The notes under the pieces: model-generated
Told to the model about the DNA's origin: nothing
The model's input: the letters and a program-made list of their open reading frames with translations, nothing else
Databases searched by the model: none
Position numbers and translations under genes: made by a program
In this document: piece after piece, positions 54,504-64,000 of the stretch
How positions within the stretch are numbered: position 1 is the first letter of the stretch
How the letters are laid out: each line of letters begins with the position of its first letter
Assembly: GCA_902702965.1 (NCBI GenBank)
Contig: CACRXP010000564.1
Coordinates: 61,532-125,531, forward strand
Direction: 5' to 3'
Length of the DNA stretch: 64,000 bases
DNA from: Spirometra erinaceieuropaei
Taxonomy: Eukaryota > Platyhelminthes > Cestoda > Diphyllobothriidea > Diphyllobothriidae

Positions 54504-54960
54504 GATTGAAAAATCCGCCTCCACACACATCCACGAACATCAGTCATCAGTGAAGAGGCGAGACAACCTGTCTGAAGTAGCCATGCACACCCTGGACACC
54601 GGGCACACTTTCGCTTGGGAGAAAACTCGCATTGTTGCTGTGTGCCCTTCCAAGAAGCACCGAGATTTCCTCGGGGTCATGCACTCAGACGAATCATGCA
54701 TCAAGCGGCGCACTGAATTGGATGGCACGTACATAAATCTCAAGGAGAGATGGAAGAAGCGAAGGTCAATCAGAACGGACTGACACACGACGGCCGCTTA
54801 CTGGCACGAACGCCAAGCGAGTATCAATTTTTTAAGCGCACTAAAGCTGTTAACTGTGTTGGCAAATTTGCTCTCCGTCTCTGCCTGACAACGACCCGGG
54901 AAAAGACGTTGAAAATTTTCACAATAAACATCCTTTTCCCCAAGAACATATTTGATTTCG
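54504..54960 (+). pseudogene. PLE GIY-YIG C-terminal half and 3' UTR, SINE-interrupted
   Basis: Directly after the SINE palindrome the frame reads IEKSASTHIHEHQSSVKRR, DNLSEVAMHTLDTGHTFAW, EKTRIVAVCPSKKHRDFLG and ESCIKRRTELDGTYINLKE to a stop at 54783. This is the second half of a PLE endonuclease, of a subfamily different from 53250. The first half is absent, so the SINE junction marks a truncation. The 3' UTR holds a CTGACAACG...CGTTGAAAATTTTCAC stem near 54885-54925, the relative of bases 1-66. Confidence 0.75.
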
Positions 54961-56350
54961 AATTATATTTCTTGGGATGCCTACCTTCCAATGTCAGGAC
55001 TGTACATACTGCACGAATGTTAGCGGATGCAGTAGAACGTTTGTTACAATCATACGCAGGCCCTTTTTACCTAAACTTTATTGAACGGTAGATAAGAGTA
55101 GTGCATTTCACACGCCTGGCAAATTAACGTGGTAGGAAAAATATGGGCAGGTGTGTTGGATCCAGGCCCCCACAATCTCCACAAGACCCAAGACATTTAG
55201 GTCTAAGCTAATTACCAGCAGGGAGTGCTTTAGAGAAGAACGCGTTTTCCGCGCGTGCTCGAGTGAGATGGATGGTTCAAGGTCAACGTGAAAACTGAGT
55301 CGACGTCATCGGCACCTACGTGGGAGAGGAGATCATCGAAGATGAATGGTTCAAGGCCAGATGTACGACGGCGGTGGCGCGCGATTATGCTTAATCGCAC
55401 AATTTCACCCTCAACAGACCCGCAACGCACCGGTATCCGAAGCGGGGGCTGTCGGTGCGCTCCACAATGGCGCACCGACCCGAATTACGGCCTCAATTAG
55501 GAAGTGCTTGAGTGTGTGTCTGCGGGCGGATGGCAGCGAATGCCCCCACGCTGCATACTCTGGAAGTCTGATCCATGCGGTAGACAACAGGCAGCTGGCA
55601 GAGCAGGCAACTGAAATCTCCGCGTCGGTAGGAAGACGTCAGCCTCTACTGCCGCTGCTGCTGTATCACCACAAACTTCACAGCTACACCTCCCGCCCCC
55701 CCCCCAAACGCATTTGAGCTCGATGGAAAGCAGAAGGGTGTGTTGCATATTTAATTGAGCAGGCGGGCTTATCTCCTGCTGTTTCTGCCTACCGCAGACG
55801 ACTCCGCTACCAACTTACGGTGACGGAAGACAAGAGTGACGACTTGAAGTGCCGCTAGACGACTACTCAAGAGGAAAAACACATTCGGTGGAACAGGCAC
55901 GTGAAAGTGGGGTTGGCAAGGCTGGTGGTGGTGGTGGCTTAGTTAAAGAATCATTAATTGTGTAGTTGTTCGAACAAATTCACGCCCTCCCCCCCCCAAT
56001 AAAGTATGCGTTGAAGAAATTTGGCAACTGATTTGATTTTGATTTGATGACAATTTTTCGAGACAACATGTTTTATGAAACAACAGATGTCCGCATTTAC
56101 TTGCAGCACAGTATGTGCTGACAGCCAGAAAACGGTGAAAAACACATCTTGGGAGGAAGTAATGTCAGGAAAATTCCTGCATGGCAGTATCCTTCTATTT
56201 AGTTGTGTAAAATCTACTAAAACAAATCGCCCTGCAAGTAACAAATTGGCGAAAAGCCAACCGTATATTATTAGAAACAATATACGAAAATTCGCTTAAA
56301 AGGAATTACAGCTTCTCCAGGTATGATACAGAAATGAGATAGAAAGGCGG
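54961..56350. other. No identified gene
   Basis: The minus ORF 55230-55475 (ending GLEPFIFDDLLSHVGADDV and so on) looks protein-like but has no recognised family, and the opposite strand is open too. Nothing else recognised. Confidence 0.3.
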
Positions 56351-56354
56351 CTTT

Positions 56355-56555
56355 AAACAGAATAACATTGCCGAAAAATACACGGGGGACTGGAATGGCC
56401 ATTTCTGGCTTATTAGCCGTCGTCAGCCAGTCATACTAACCCCCAAAGTGTGAAACACCCGAGGCTCGAACTCGCGACCTGTTAGTCAGAAGTCCAACGC
56501 CTCTAACCACTGAGCCACGGGTTCGTGGCCCTGTCGGTTGCGATTGGGAATGAAC
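56355..56555 (-). mobile_element. SINE-R copy with head
   Basis: GGAATGGCCATTTCTGGCTT, AGCCGTCGTCAGCCAGTCAT, GAGGCTCGAACTCGCGACCT and CACTGAGCCACGGGTTCGTG. A complete minus-strand body and tRNA-like head, with the CTCTAACCACTGAGCC A-box side well kept. Confidence 0.75.
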
Positions 56556-56561
56556 AGTGGT

Positions 56562-56745
56562 AGAGGGGCGCTCACCGACCGTTTCTACGGAACTCACTCG
56601 TCCCGTTGTAATTTACAGACTCTTTCTCGAGCCCAACGAGCAGCTGCAGAGCGGCGCGTGATGTATAGGCAGAAAGGTATTACCGACAAGAACAATGGAG
56701 ACTAGGTGTGACTGGCGGACCAGTCTCAAGAAATTTCAACTACGT
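56562..56745 (-). mobile_element. SINE-R 3' fragment, second unit
   Basis: GGGGCGCTCACCGACCGTTT, CGAGCCCAACGAGCAGCTGC, GATGTATAGGCAGAAAGGTA and CCGACAAGAACAATGGAGAC. Same strand as, and directly after, the previous copy. Confidence 0.6.
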
Positions 56746-57224
56746 CGGGATGTGGGTTTTTGAACGAGCTTCCTGCCCGGTCGCCCCTGAAACTGTGCTC
56801 TGCAAACGATGACTTCTTATGTATTATGAATTTCTCCTGACGACTTTCAATGCCTTTACAAACATGCATGAAAACATTATTTATTGCCCTCGCTTAGAAG
56901 CAAATTAGGTCTTTTTCATAAATGTATGCTTAGAGAACGGGTGTCTTCCGGTTTTAAAATTTATCCGTCCATTTAGTAATGATGCTTGTGAATCATACAA
57001 CATGGTCCAAATCCACTGCAAATTTTCATGAGCACGCATGATGACGCCTTCTTAATAACATGTAGAAACGTACGATTTTCGTTACACGTTAGATATATAG
57101 CTTGCCGTTTGCAAATGACAAACGCAATTTAACAGCCGAAAAATACCCCTTCTTCAAGCATGCCAATTAAAGATATAAGCTGCCACTAAAGAAGCACAAG
57201 AAGTAATATTTTACGCATGTTTTC

Positions 57225-57305
57225 CATAAAGTATACTTGAGTACGTAAGGGCATCGAAAATGAATGGGAAGAAATCACGTTACATAAGTAGGCAATTTTT
57301 ACGAA
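57225..57305 (+). repeat. Fragment related to the palindromic MITE arm
   Basis: GTAAGGGCATCGAAAATGAA and ACGTTACATAAGTAGGCAAT match 27677-27733. Confidence 0.45.
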
Positions 57306-58018
57306 AGACAGTTTATGACAGTTTATCTACCTACCTCGGAAAGTAGCAATTTTCTACAAAACAAGCACGTGCACCAAAAATAAGTTGAAAAACACATACT
57401 GCGCCAGTAATGTGTACTTTGTCTAACCTTCAAGAGTGGCCGCAAATGTCCTCATTCAAAGACAATACGCTGCCCTGTTTCGAAACAGTGTTCCCAACAA
57501 AGCAGTTTGGCGATCCAAATTAAGCAACCTGCTATATTTGGAAGACTGTTAAAAACATTTTGGCCGACGCTTTGAGCTCCTGTCATAAAATGTAATCTAC
57601 TCCGCTGACCACAAGATATTGTATTCCACGCATGGTTACCCAAGCAGTTCAAAAGGTTTCCAAACTGTTAGCACTCATTAAGTCGAACTATAAGGACGAA
57701 CGATCAAAAATTGCATTATAAGATTTAAAAACGTGCTGATCCGCACCAAAGAAGCCTACTTGATGGAGAAGTAAAAATGAATAGAGGTGGAGTTTTGTGG
57801 CAAATGGGATCAGTATAAGTTAATTGAAATTCACCCAAGGAAACTTCTACATGTTGTCTTCCGTGAATCGCCTTCAGCATATACACCTTTCTTCTCCGAT
57901 CTCATTTGAATACGGTGCCCAATACATTACAGGTACTGGTAGAGGTATTTTAAAAACAGACGTTAGGATAGGTAGATATATGCACTTAAAGAATTCCCTA
58001 GAAGTTTAAGTAGCCGCG
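57306..58018. other. No recognisable gene
   Basis: A segment at 57905-57960 (ATACATTACAGGTACTGGTA) recurs at 58935-58985. Otherwise nothing recognised. Confidence 0.35.
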
Positions 58019-58020
58019 GT

Positions 58021-58202
58021 ACTATTGCAGCTACTGCTACTACTACTACCACTACTACTACTACTAATACTGCCGCTACCACGAATACGACTGCTAATGC
58101 CACTATTAGTACTACTTCTACTATCGCTACCACTACCACTGCTACTACTACCACTACTAATGTTACTAATACTGCTACGAATGCTACTAACGTTACTACT
58201 AT

Positions 58203-58237
<35 letters not shown>

Positions 58238-58390
58238 TTAGCAATACTATCACTATTACCATTATTACTGCCACCACCACCACCACTACCACCACCAACG
58301 CATCTGCTGCTAGTAATGCTACTACTATCACTACTATTACTACAACTGTCACTTATACCGCCATTACTAATGCTACTACTACTACTGGCG
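58021..58390. repeat. Imperfect (ACY)n trinucleotide array
   Basis: About 370 bp of ACT/ATT/ACC units. ORFs in all frames (poly-Leu, poly-Val, poly-Ser) are artefacts of the repeat. Confidence 0.95.
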
Positions 58391-58659
58391 ACAACGTCCA
58401 GCCGGTGTACCCTGGGGATGGGACGCAACACTGGCGACTTGCGCGTGAATTGATTTACGTTGGGGCCGACTCGCGTAGCATCTACTACACTCTATCATCT
58501 TCCAATGACAATGCCCAGACGAACACAGGCCGACGCGACACAGCGACCAACAATGCTAGACAGCCTGCTCCGGCGTACAACACACGACTTAGTCCCGGAT
58601 CCGCATGTTTCGTGCTACCTTTAGGGCAGCCTCGATTTGGCATGACTGAGAATGCCACA

Positions 58660-58800
58660 TAAGGACGAATTCATTGAATTAGGGCGACTGGAATGACAAT
58701 TTTCGGCTCTAATTCTACTAGCAGCAATTATTTAGTCATCGTACGTTGGGATGACGTGGAACTCTAACCCCAGCCCGCTGGTCCATTTGAACTAACTGTT
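58660..58800 (-). mobile_element. Diverged SINE-R copy
   Basis: GGCGACTGGAATGACAATTT, then TCGTACGTTGGGATGACGTG. The order fits a worn minus-strand SINE-R, but the head is unclear. Confidence 0.35.
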
Positions 58801-59487
58801 TACAAGATTCACGCCTTGTGGACTGCCACGGGAGATATTCTGAGTCGTGTGGGAGAGAGAAGTTTGCTGAGTTATTCTACTCCTGGAAGTGAAAAAGAAC
58901 GCAATTGTCCGATCCTACTTAAGCAGACTTAAAGATTGGACCCAATGCATTACCGAAACTGGTATAGGTATTTTCAAAACAATTGGGCGGGGTTTGGTTC
59001 TGCAGCCCCACCTGAGTGATAACACATGACTGGCTTTCAAAAAAATGCGAGTTCACCGACTTTACAAATGTCATGCATTAGCATCTTCCCTACAACTTTA
59101 ATCGAGAGAGTGACTGTGCCAGGGGGAGAGGATTGCTTGTACTCTAGCCTCGGTTACAGCAGGTATTAGCTCACACGCGCTTCCCTCCGCGTGCTTACGA
59201 CCCTGCTTGCGTCCTCTTTATTATCCAGCTAGTGATCAGGCAGACTTGCTAATGGAATTGTCCGGACGGTGTGGAACTCCGTCAGTTACACCACAGTGAC
59301 CATGCACTGCAAATTACCACGCGCTTTCCTCCGTGACCTTCCAGTTGTGATCACGCTTACCTTATCCTCGCAGTCCAGTGAGTGGCTGTGTCGAGGGAGA
59401 ATGTGTACACGTCACCTTTACTCCCTTTTACGTGCTTCGAGCTCGACTTGGCTCTCTCTCTCTCTATCCTTTCCTAACCCAGCAAGT

Positions 59488-59657
59488 GGCTAAGTTAGGT
59501 ATGCTAACTAATATTTTTAGTAAGCTAACCATGTGGTATCACTCGGGTGGGCCTGCAGAATCAAACCTCGCCAACAATTGTAACAGTTAGGCATGAGGGG
59601 AGACAGATCAACACGCTTAACGCATGCCCTAGTAGTTCAGGTTGGTGGAGCAGTATT
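59488..59657 (+). repeat. Repeat R4, copy 1
   Basis: GGCTAAGTTAGGTATGCTAA, TTTAGTAAGCTAACCATGTG, GCCTGCAGAATCAAACCTCG and GGCATGAGGGGAGACAGATC. It recurs at 60112-60210 and 60918-61090, and two copies are followed by an ACY array or its remnant. Confidence 0.75.
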
Positions 59658-59757
59658 AATACTACTACTACTACTATTGCTACTACTACTACCACCACCA
59701 CCACTACCATCCCCACTGTCGCTACTACCATTACCACTGCCACTACTGTTACTGCCG
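59658..59757. repeat. (ACY)n trinucleotide array
   Basis: ACTACTACTACT and ACCACCACCACC blocks directly after repeat R4. Confidence 0.95.
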
Positions 59758-59759
59758 TA

Positions 59760-59945
59760 TTCTCTTTTCTAGTCGTCTGGTTGTACGACCAATATATCCC
59801 GCTCCACAGGAGCAGGTGAATGAATAAATACACATGGATGTGGCCTGCAACGGCAGCCGGTCTTTGCCCCCCAACTGTCGTAGGCTGATCATTTCCCTTG
59901 TAAATTTACAGGCCTGACGAGGAATTACCGAAAACATATATCACT
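59760..59945 (-). pseudogene. PLE GIY-YIG fragment between two ACY arrays
   Basis: The minus frame reads KDRLPLQATSMCIYSFTCS, CGAGYIGRTTRRLEKRIR. This is a clear KD-linker and GIY-YIG start of the CSCGAxYIGR subfamily (as at 29860-30425). It is cut on both sides by trinucleotide arrays, so only the catalytic N-terminal block remains. Confidence 0.8.
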
Positions 59946-60095
59946 ACTATCATTACTAATATTAGCGATACTACTACTATTACCATTATTACAGCAACCA
60001 CCACTACGAACCTCATCGCTTCTGTTACTAGCAATGCTACTACTATTACTACTATTACTACAACTGTCACTTCTACCGCCATTACTACAGCTCCC
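59941..60095. repeat. (ACY)n trinucleotide array
   Basis: Imperfect ACT/ATT array that closely resembles 58250-58400 (shared ACAACTGTCACTTCTACCGC-type string), which suggests copying of the array and not only slippage. Confidence 0.9.
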
Positions 60096-60111
60096 GGCGG
60101 TAACGTCCAAT

Positions 60112-60210
60112 CCGTTAGGCATACTAACTAATATTTTTTAGTAAGCTAACCATATGATATCACGCAAGTGGGGCTGCAGAACCAAACCTCGTCCACAGCT
60201 GTAGTGTTCT
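60112..60210 (+). repeat. Repeat R4, copy 2
   Basis: TTAGGCATACTAACTAATAT, AGTAAGCTAACCATATGATA, GGGGCTGCAGAACCAAACCT. Shorter than copy 1. Confidence 0.7.
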
Positions 60211-60917
60211 GTTGATTAAGTCGATATAAAGTATTATTCTGAATAGCAGAAATGGCGAAACATGAGTTGACGAACACAAGTTGTTACTCCAGTTCAGAAA
60301 CCTGAAATGACATGTTGAAGCTTGAAGATGAGGAAGGCTGGAGAAGTTTTTCCCCTGTTGTTATTGTTGATGATGATGACGACGACGATGAATGTAGAGG
60401 AGCTACCGAACTGGAGTCGTCTAAGACCACATGACAGCCAGCGAGCGGCCCAAACGTTCATCCTTCCATCCCTGTTGATTATACGGATCAGCTCAAAGGG
60501 CGAAAGATTGAAAACTGTGTTCCACACGAATCGGACAGAAATCAGCAAGTGTGTGTTCTGCACTTACTTTGTACAACGAAGACGACTAATTTCTTGATTA
60601 GATTCTGACCTCTGAAAGCAATTTGATGCTGTACGACAATCACTGGTAATCAGCCCAATGTCCTCATAGAGAATGAACATAAGGACATCTCAAAACGAAT
60701 ATTCACTGACTGAGGCTCTGCAGCCGGTATCCATCCCTACAACCTCTTGAAATCCAATGGAAGCACTATCCTGGAAAAGTGACATCAAGAATGCCCGGAA
60801 TTTTTTCCAGAAATTACAGCATTGAGCGCAGCGCTGAAAAATCAAGGAGTCCCTGTTCTTTGCCACGATAAACAACATTCTGGAGGTCGATTAGAGCGTG
60901 TGTGTGGGTGGGTGTGT
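60211..60917. other. No recognisable gene
   Basis: A GAT/GAC run at 60368-60390. A short GT run at 60900-60916. No supported frame. Confidence 0.4.
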
Positions 60918-61095
60918 GGCTAAGTTACGTATGCTAACAAATATTTTTTAGTAAGCCAACCATATGATATTAGTCAGGTGAGTCTGCAGAACCAAATCTC
61001 GCCAACAGTTGTAACAGTTAGGCATGAGGGGAGATAGATCAACACACTTAACGTATACCCTAGTGGTTCAAGTTGGTGAAGCAGTATTACTAATG
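60918..61095 (+). repeat. Repeat R4, copy 3
   Basis: GGCTAAGTTACGTATGCTAA through GGCATGAGGGGAGATAGATC and CAAGTTGGTGAAGCAGTATT. It is followed by a D-repeat copy and not directly by an ACY array. Confidence 0.7.
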
Positions 61096-61104
61096 ACAGT
61101 TGAA

Positions 61105-61360
61105 CCATCGGTTTCGATGATGTCCACAGTGTGCCCCACAGTTGCAGCAGCAATGGGAGCAGGGACGATGACTTACGCATGGGTTTATAGTGCCGGTAGA
61201 CTTGCGTAGCATCTACCTACACTCTCTCCTCCTCCCTCACCTGAGCCCGGTGTCGAGACAGAATCAAGAAGACCGGAGACGAGGGAGGCCGCAGGTGGAT
61301 GGCTTGGACGGATCCTCACCTTGGCGTTCCACCACACCCCCTGGTCCACACAACAAATGA
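61105..61360 (+). repeat. Dispersed repeat D, copy
   Basis: GATGTCCACAGTGTGCCCCA, GTAGACTTGCGTAGCATCTA, CACCTGAGCCCGGTGTCGAG and CCTTGGCGTTCCACCACACC in the standard order. Confidence 0.6.
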
Positions 61361-61455
61361 CCAGAATTTCAGCCAATCACAACAGAGATTTGGAGGCTGG
61401 CACGGCCGAAGCCGCACCTGGGCGTGCCGCCAACGCCTGGCTCGGATCCCACACA

Positions 61456-61655
61456 GTATTACTAATACTACTTCTGTCACTACTACTATTTCTGCTACTA
61501 CTGCTCTCACTACCACTACCATCCCCACTGTCGCTACAATTGCAACTACTACAATTACCACTGTTATTACCGCTACTGCCGCTACTACTATTACTGCTAA
61601 TACTACTGTTGCCACTACCACTACTACTGCTACTAGTGCTACTGATAACCTTAAT
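61456..61655. repeat. (ACY)n trinucleotide array
   Basis: About 200 bp of imperfect ACT/ACC/ATT units. Confidence 0.95.
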
Positions 61656-61801
61656 GACAGTTAGCGACGACGTCTACACTGCGTGCCCCGCGGAGTGGAC
61701 GCAACACTGGGTCACAGTCATGTGGGAGAAAGAAGCTTGCTGATTTATCCAATCCCGGAAGAAAAAAAGGTATTTGCCCATAAAAGCCAGGTCTGTGAAT
61801 T

Positions 61802-61989
61802 TTAACCCGAAGTTCTTCCAACAGAGCTACGGCCAACGCTTATGGCTGAGACAGAAAGTTCTCTGCTGGCCTGAAAGAAACATTCAGCAAATCTGATAGG
61901 TTGCGTTGAGTTCGCCACATTTTGTTGGGGGGGTACGGCTGACTGAAGGGCGGCCGACAAGCTGGAAATGGGCTTCGTGGGCAGCCCTT
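61802..61989 (-). CDS. Possible next tomosyn exon (weak)
   Basis: After the donor of the 62100-62223 exon, an AG acceptor at 61991-61990 would open a frame in the right phase. It reads EGLPTKPISSLSAALQSAV and so on. In tomosyn the residues after PHG lead to a CKPI block, so PTKPIS is a possible match. The rest shows no similarity and no good donor is visible before the stop near 61800; the lower bound is that stop. The putative intron (61990-62099, 110 nt) holds a long pyrimidine microsatellite. It may be chance. Confidence 0.25.
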
Positions 61990-62032
61990 CTGCAGCACAC
62001 TCGATGGCTTCGCAAGGAAACACACAGGGAGG

Positions 62033-62074
62033 GGGAGGAGGAGGAGGAGGAGGAGGAGGAGGAGGAGGAGGAGA
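62033..62074. repeat. (GGA)n microsatellite
   Basis: About 13 GAG/GGA units. On the gene (minus) strand it is (TCC)n, just downstream of the donor of the 62100-62223 exon. Confidence 0.95.
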
Positions 62075-62099
62075 CGAGCAGTCGTTGAAGTGAACTCAC

Positions 62100-62223
62100 C
62101 GTGAGGACAGAGGACAGAGACAGGACGCTTCGGTTGGTTGAGAGACCACGTAACCAGGAGACCGGAGTCGTGCGCGGCCAAGAAGCTCTTGCCGTCCCAA
62201 TTCCAACAGAAGTGGTGTAGAGG
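62100..62223 (-). CDS. STXBP5: Tomosyn (STXBP5-like) WD40 exon
   Basis: This 124-nt exon has acceptor TTTAATCTCTTGACTTCATCCAG-type pyrimidine context and donor G|GTGAGT. It starts on a codon boundary and ends with one spare base. It encodes PLHHFCWNWDGKSFLAAHD, then SGLLVTWSLNQPKRPVSVL and CPHG. This follows the tomosyn/Lgl propeller block (AIHSIxWHHEGKQF - SHSDGSLTLWNL - SPxxPxxxxxPHG). The WD-like W is kept, but the SHSDG motif is AHDSG here. Taken alone it could be Lgl or tomosyn. The downstream exons on the same strand decide for tomosyn. It is the most 5' exon recognised in the window. Confidence 0.87.
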
Positions 62224-63359
62224 CTGGATGAAGTCAAGAGATTAAATGGACTCAATTATCATCAGATAAGATCCGATGAGCATTGCGTTAAGGCAACAAG
62301 ATGCGCTAAAGCCCCTTTTTAGGAAATTCACGGGGAGGGGGGGGGGCGAAGTCTGCGACTGGTGGACCTACGAACCACCAAGGATAACAGTCAGCTCATT
62401 CTGTGTCTCAAGCTGACTTCCAGGCTATTTCGCAGCTGTAGGTCGGCTCATGAGACACTTGCCGGGCAGAAACCAAAAGGCGTGGAAAGATCGAGAAGGT
62501 TGCTTTCACAGGGTTGACAGTAAGACAAGTGGCAAAATGGAGAGTCGAAAGCATCGCCAAGAGGCGTATTAATAAGACGGAAGAGATCCGGCTTGGGAGA
62601 CAACTAGGAAGCTTTTCAAGAAAGTCTGAAAGATCCGTTACACCGACTTCCAACGGCTAGTCAGTGGATTGAATAGTTCTACTACTGTCGTTGTGTGTGT
62701 GAGACTGCGACATAGGCTCCCCAGAGTTGCTGTGCGGTGGGTACCTAAAACCATAGCAGGGGTCATCCTGACTAACTGGTCGCGTTACTAGTGTAACGCT
62801 GAGTCTTGTTTGTGTCCTTACTTATTGCCGTGCATGCATGTAGCAGCATACGATAGGTAGACGCTCAAGCCATGTTAACCATTGCAAAAAATATCCTCTC
62901 CAGTCGGGTTGAATCGGACCGGCTGCAAAAACATGAAACACCCAGTACTCGAACCAAGCTCAGCTTGAAACTAGCTAACAGTCGGGGTTCTGTAGTCGAT
63001 GGGACAACCAGGTGTTAGTTTGCAATGGGAGCCTTATAACTCTACTACTTGCGTGGCATCCCAGATATCAGCTAGGGTGCGTGCGGACTTAGGTACCATG
63101 TCAACACACCCACACCATCTTTGGTCCTCTGGACTGTCTCCGCCCTGGGGCAGGGTGAGTGTGAGAGGAGTGAGAGAGGTAGACCCAGCCTCAGAAGAAA
63201 CAAACTCGTGAGCGAGTCGTTACTACTGCGGACAGACGATTCGGTTTAGACCTCACAGTGCATTCGGTGGCCGACTGGTGGACTGAGAGTCAAACCACGA
63301 TGGTTTCCTCCTAATGCCGACGGGTGGGCAGAGAGAGAAGTGGGCCGCCCCCACTTCTT
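62224..63359. other. Intron side; no earlier tomosyn exon seen
   Basis: No minus-strand frame resembling the first tomosyn propeller (for example an IGYENGTVVFWDL-type block) was recognised. A G run lies at 62336-62347. The rest is unassigned. Confidence 0.35.
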
Positions 63360-63725
63360 GTTGCGCGGGATTCTGGTCCTTTATGCGCCGACCGGGAAAA
63401 GTGGTGACACGCCTAGGCGCGGGCTCACGCCGCGCCGGTCACCTGCGCCCGATCTCGCCTCCAGTCTTCTTGATCTCGTCCTGACAATGGGCCCATGTGT
63501 GAGAGGAGGAGCCAGGACGATAGACGCTTCGCAAGTCCTCAGGCAGGAGACGCGATCGCTGGGACAAGAGCTTTATTAATTTGACGTTTCGGATTCCTGC
63601 CCGAACCCATCATCAGAGACAAAAGCAGATAGGCAAGTCCACTGTCACTGTAAACTAATCCACATGCAGGTCGCCGTCCCCGCGCCCACCCTGCACTCGG
63701 TGGACATAGTCATCATCGACGGTCG
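63360..63725 (-). repeat. Dispersed repeat D, copy, with inserted hammerhead-like segment
   Basis: CACGCCTAGGCGCGGGCTCA, CTCCAGTCTTCTTGATCTCG and, at the end, TGCACTCGGTGGACATAGTC. Between them, 63545-63630 is a foreign piece with a hammerhead-like motif, inserted where other D copies read GCAAGTC continuously (GCAAGTCC before and GGCAAGTCCACTGTCACTG after). Confidence 0.6.
63545..63630 (-). ncRNA. Hammerhead-like motif inside repeat D
   Basis: Minus strand: CTCTGATGATGGGTTCGGGC, AGGAATCC, GAAACGTC, then AAATTAATAAAGCTCTTGTC. Stem GGGTTC/GAATCC closes a CTGATGA...GAAAC core with one extra base and a self-complementary ACGT. The intact CTGATGA and GAAACGTC make this the best copy of the motif here. 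Confidence 0.5.
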
Positions 63726-63734
63726 AACTTCCGT

Positions 63735-63935
63735 GCTATAGGTAGAATAACATTACGGGTAAAGACAAGGGGGACTGAAATGACCGTTTCTGGCTTGCTA
63801 GTCGTCCCCAGCCATACATACCCAACGCCATGGTTTTGCAACGCCTGAGGCTCGGACCCCCGACTTGTTGGTTAGAAGTCTAACGCCCTAACTATTGGAG
63901 CACGGATTTGTTGTCCTGTCGGTTGCGATAGGGCC
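63735..63935 (-). mobile_element. SINE-R copy with head
   Basis: TAACATTACGGGTAAAGACA, AAATGACCGTTTCTGGCTTG, then head GAGGCTCGGACCCCCGACTT and ATTGGAGCACGGATTTGTTG. The A box is worn. Confidence 0.65.
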
Positions 63936-63944
63936 CAGTAGAAA

Positions 63945-64000
63945 TGGTAGAGGGACGCCCACCGATCGTGTTACGGGGTAAACTCGTCCAGTTGTGCGTT
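63945..64000 (-). mobile_element. SINE-R 3' fragment running off the window
   Basis: GGTAGAGGGACGCCCACCGA then TCGTGTTACGGGGTAAACTC and CCAGTTGTGC. Same arrangement as 56562 onward. Confidence 0.55.

Noticed and set aside
58006..58453. Long ORFs of poly-Leu, poly-Val or poly-Ser (also at 59561-59833 and 61299-61743)
   Set aside because: They are produced by the ACY trinucleotide arrays, which are open in several frames on both strands.

Overview
This is a eukaryotic genomic window, most likely from a parasitic flatworm (a tapeworm-like genome is my best guess). I infer this from many Penelope-like (PLE) GIY-YIG fragments, Merlin DNA transposons, tRNA-derived SINEs and very long introns. The species is not proven by the sequence. 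There is a 118-base assembly gap at 8452-8569. No bacterial operons, CRISPR arrays or intact mobile-element genes were seen.

The only host gene I can identify is on the minus strand: a tomosyn / syntaxin-binding protein 5 (STXBP5) homologue. Three exons are recognisable by protein similarity and splice sites: 62100-62223 (WD40 repeat), 35007-35209 (second WD-propeller segment) and 16180-16491 (the FENPYPMD...KWPINGG...IITG segment). A fourth, weaker exon candidate starts at 61989. The exon phases show that at least one more exon must lie between each recognised pair. The earlier and later parts of the gene were not found here. Most of the window is therefore intron of this one gene, with introns of tens of kilobases filled by repeats.

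The repeats fall into several families. (1) At least ten decayed PLE fragments with GIY-YIG endonuclease and/or reverse transcriptase remnants, on both strands. Several carry a structured 3' motif resembling a hammerhead ribozyme. (2) Two Merlin-type elements with matching terminal inverted repeats and exact 8-bp target duplications. One holds a broken transposase (6767-7516); the other is non-autonomous, with an interior made of about seven 120-bp tandem units (36149-37110). (3) A 1,024-bp almost fully palindromic MITE flanked by TA (26896-27919). (4) A tRNA-Arg(TCT)-like SINE family with more than fifteen copies or fragments, several in head-to-head pairs. (5) A second tRNA-like SINE family. 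(6) An unclassified GC-rich dispersed repeat in more than ten copies. (7) A LINE reverse-transcriptase tail (14660-15265). (8) A pair of 1.2-kb inverted arms (45592-46802 and 49127-50376), a 137-bp hairpin, several tandem duplications, and many tri- and dinucleotide arrays.

Region by region: 0-8 kb has SINE and PLE debris, repeat X and the Merlin element. 8-16 kb has the gap, dispersed repeats, ribozyme-like motifs, the LINE tail and a SINE cluster. At 16.2-16.5 kb is a tomosyn exon. 17-35 kb holds MITEs, PLE duplications and the X-Y-X repeat block. At 35.0-35.2 kb is a tomosyn exon, and 36-37 kb holds the Merlin minisatellite element. 39-54 kb holds SINEs, a PLE RT, the large inverted repeat and PLE 3' ends. 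54-62 kb holds SINE palindromes and ACY microsatellites. At 62.1 kb is a tomosyn WD40 exon, followed by repeat debris to the window end.
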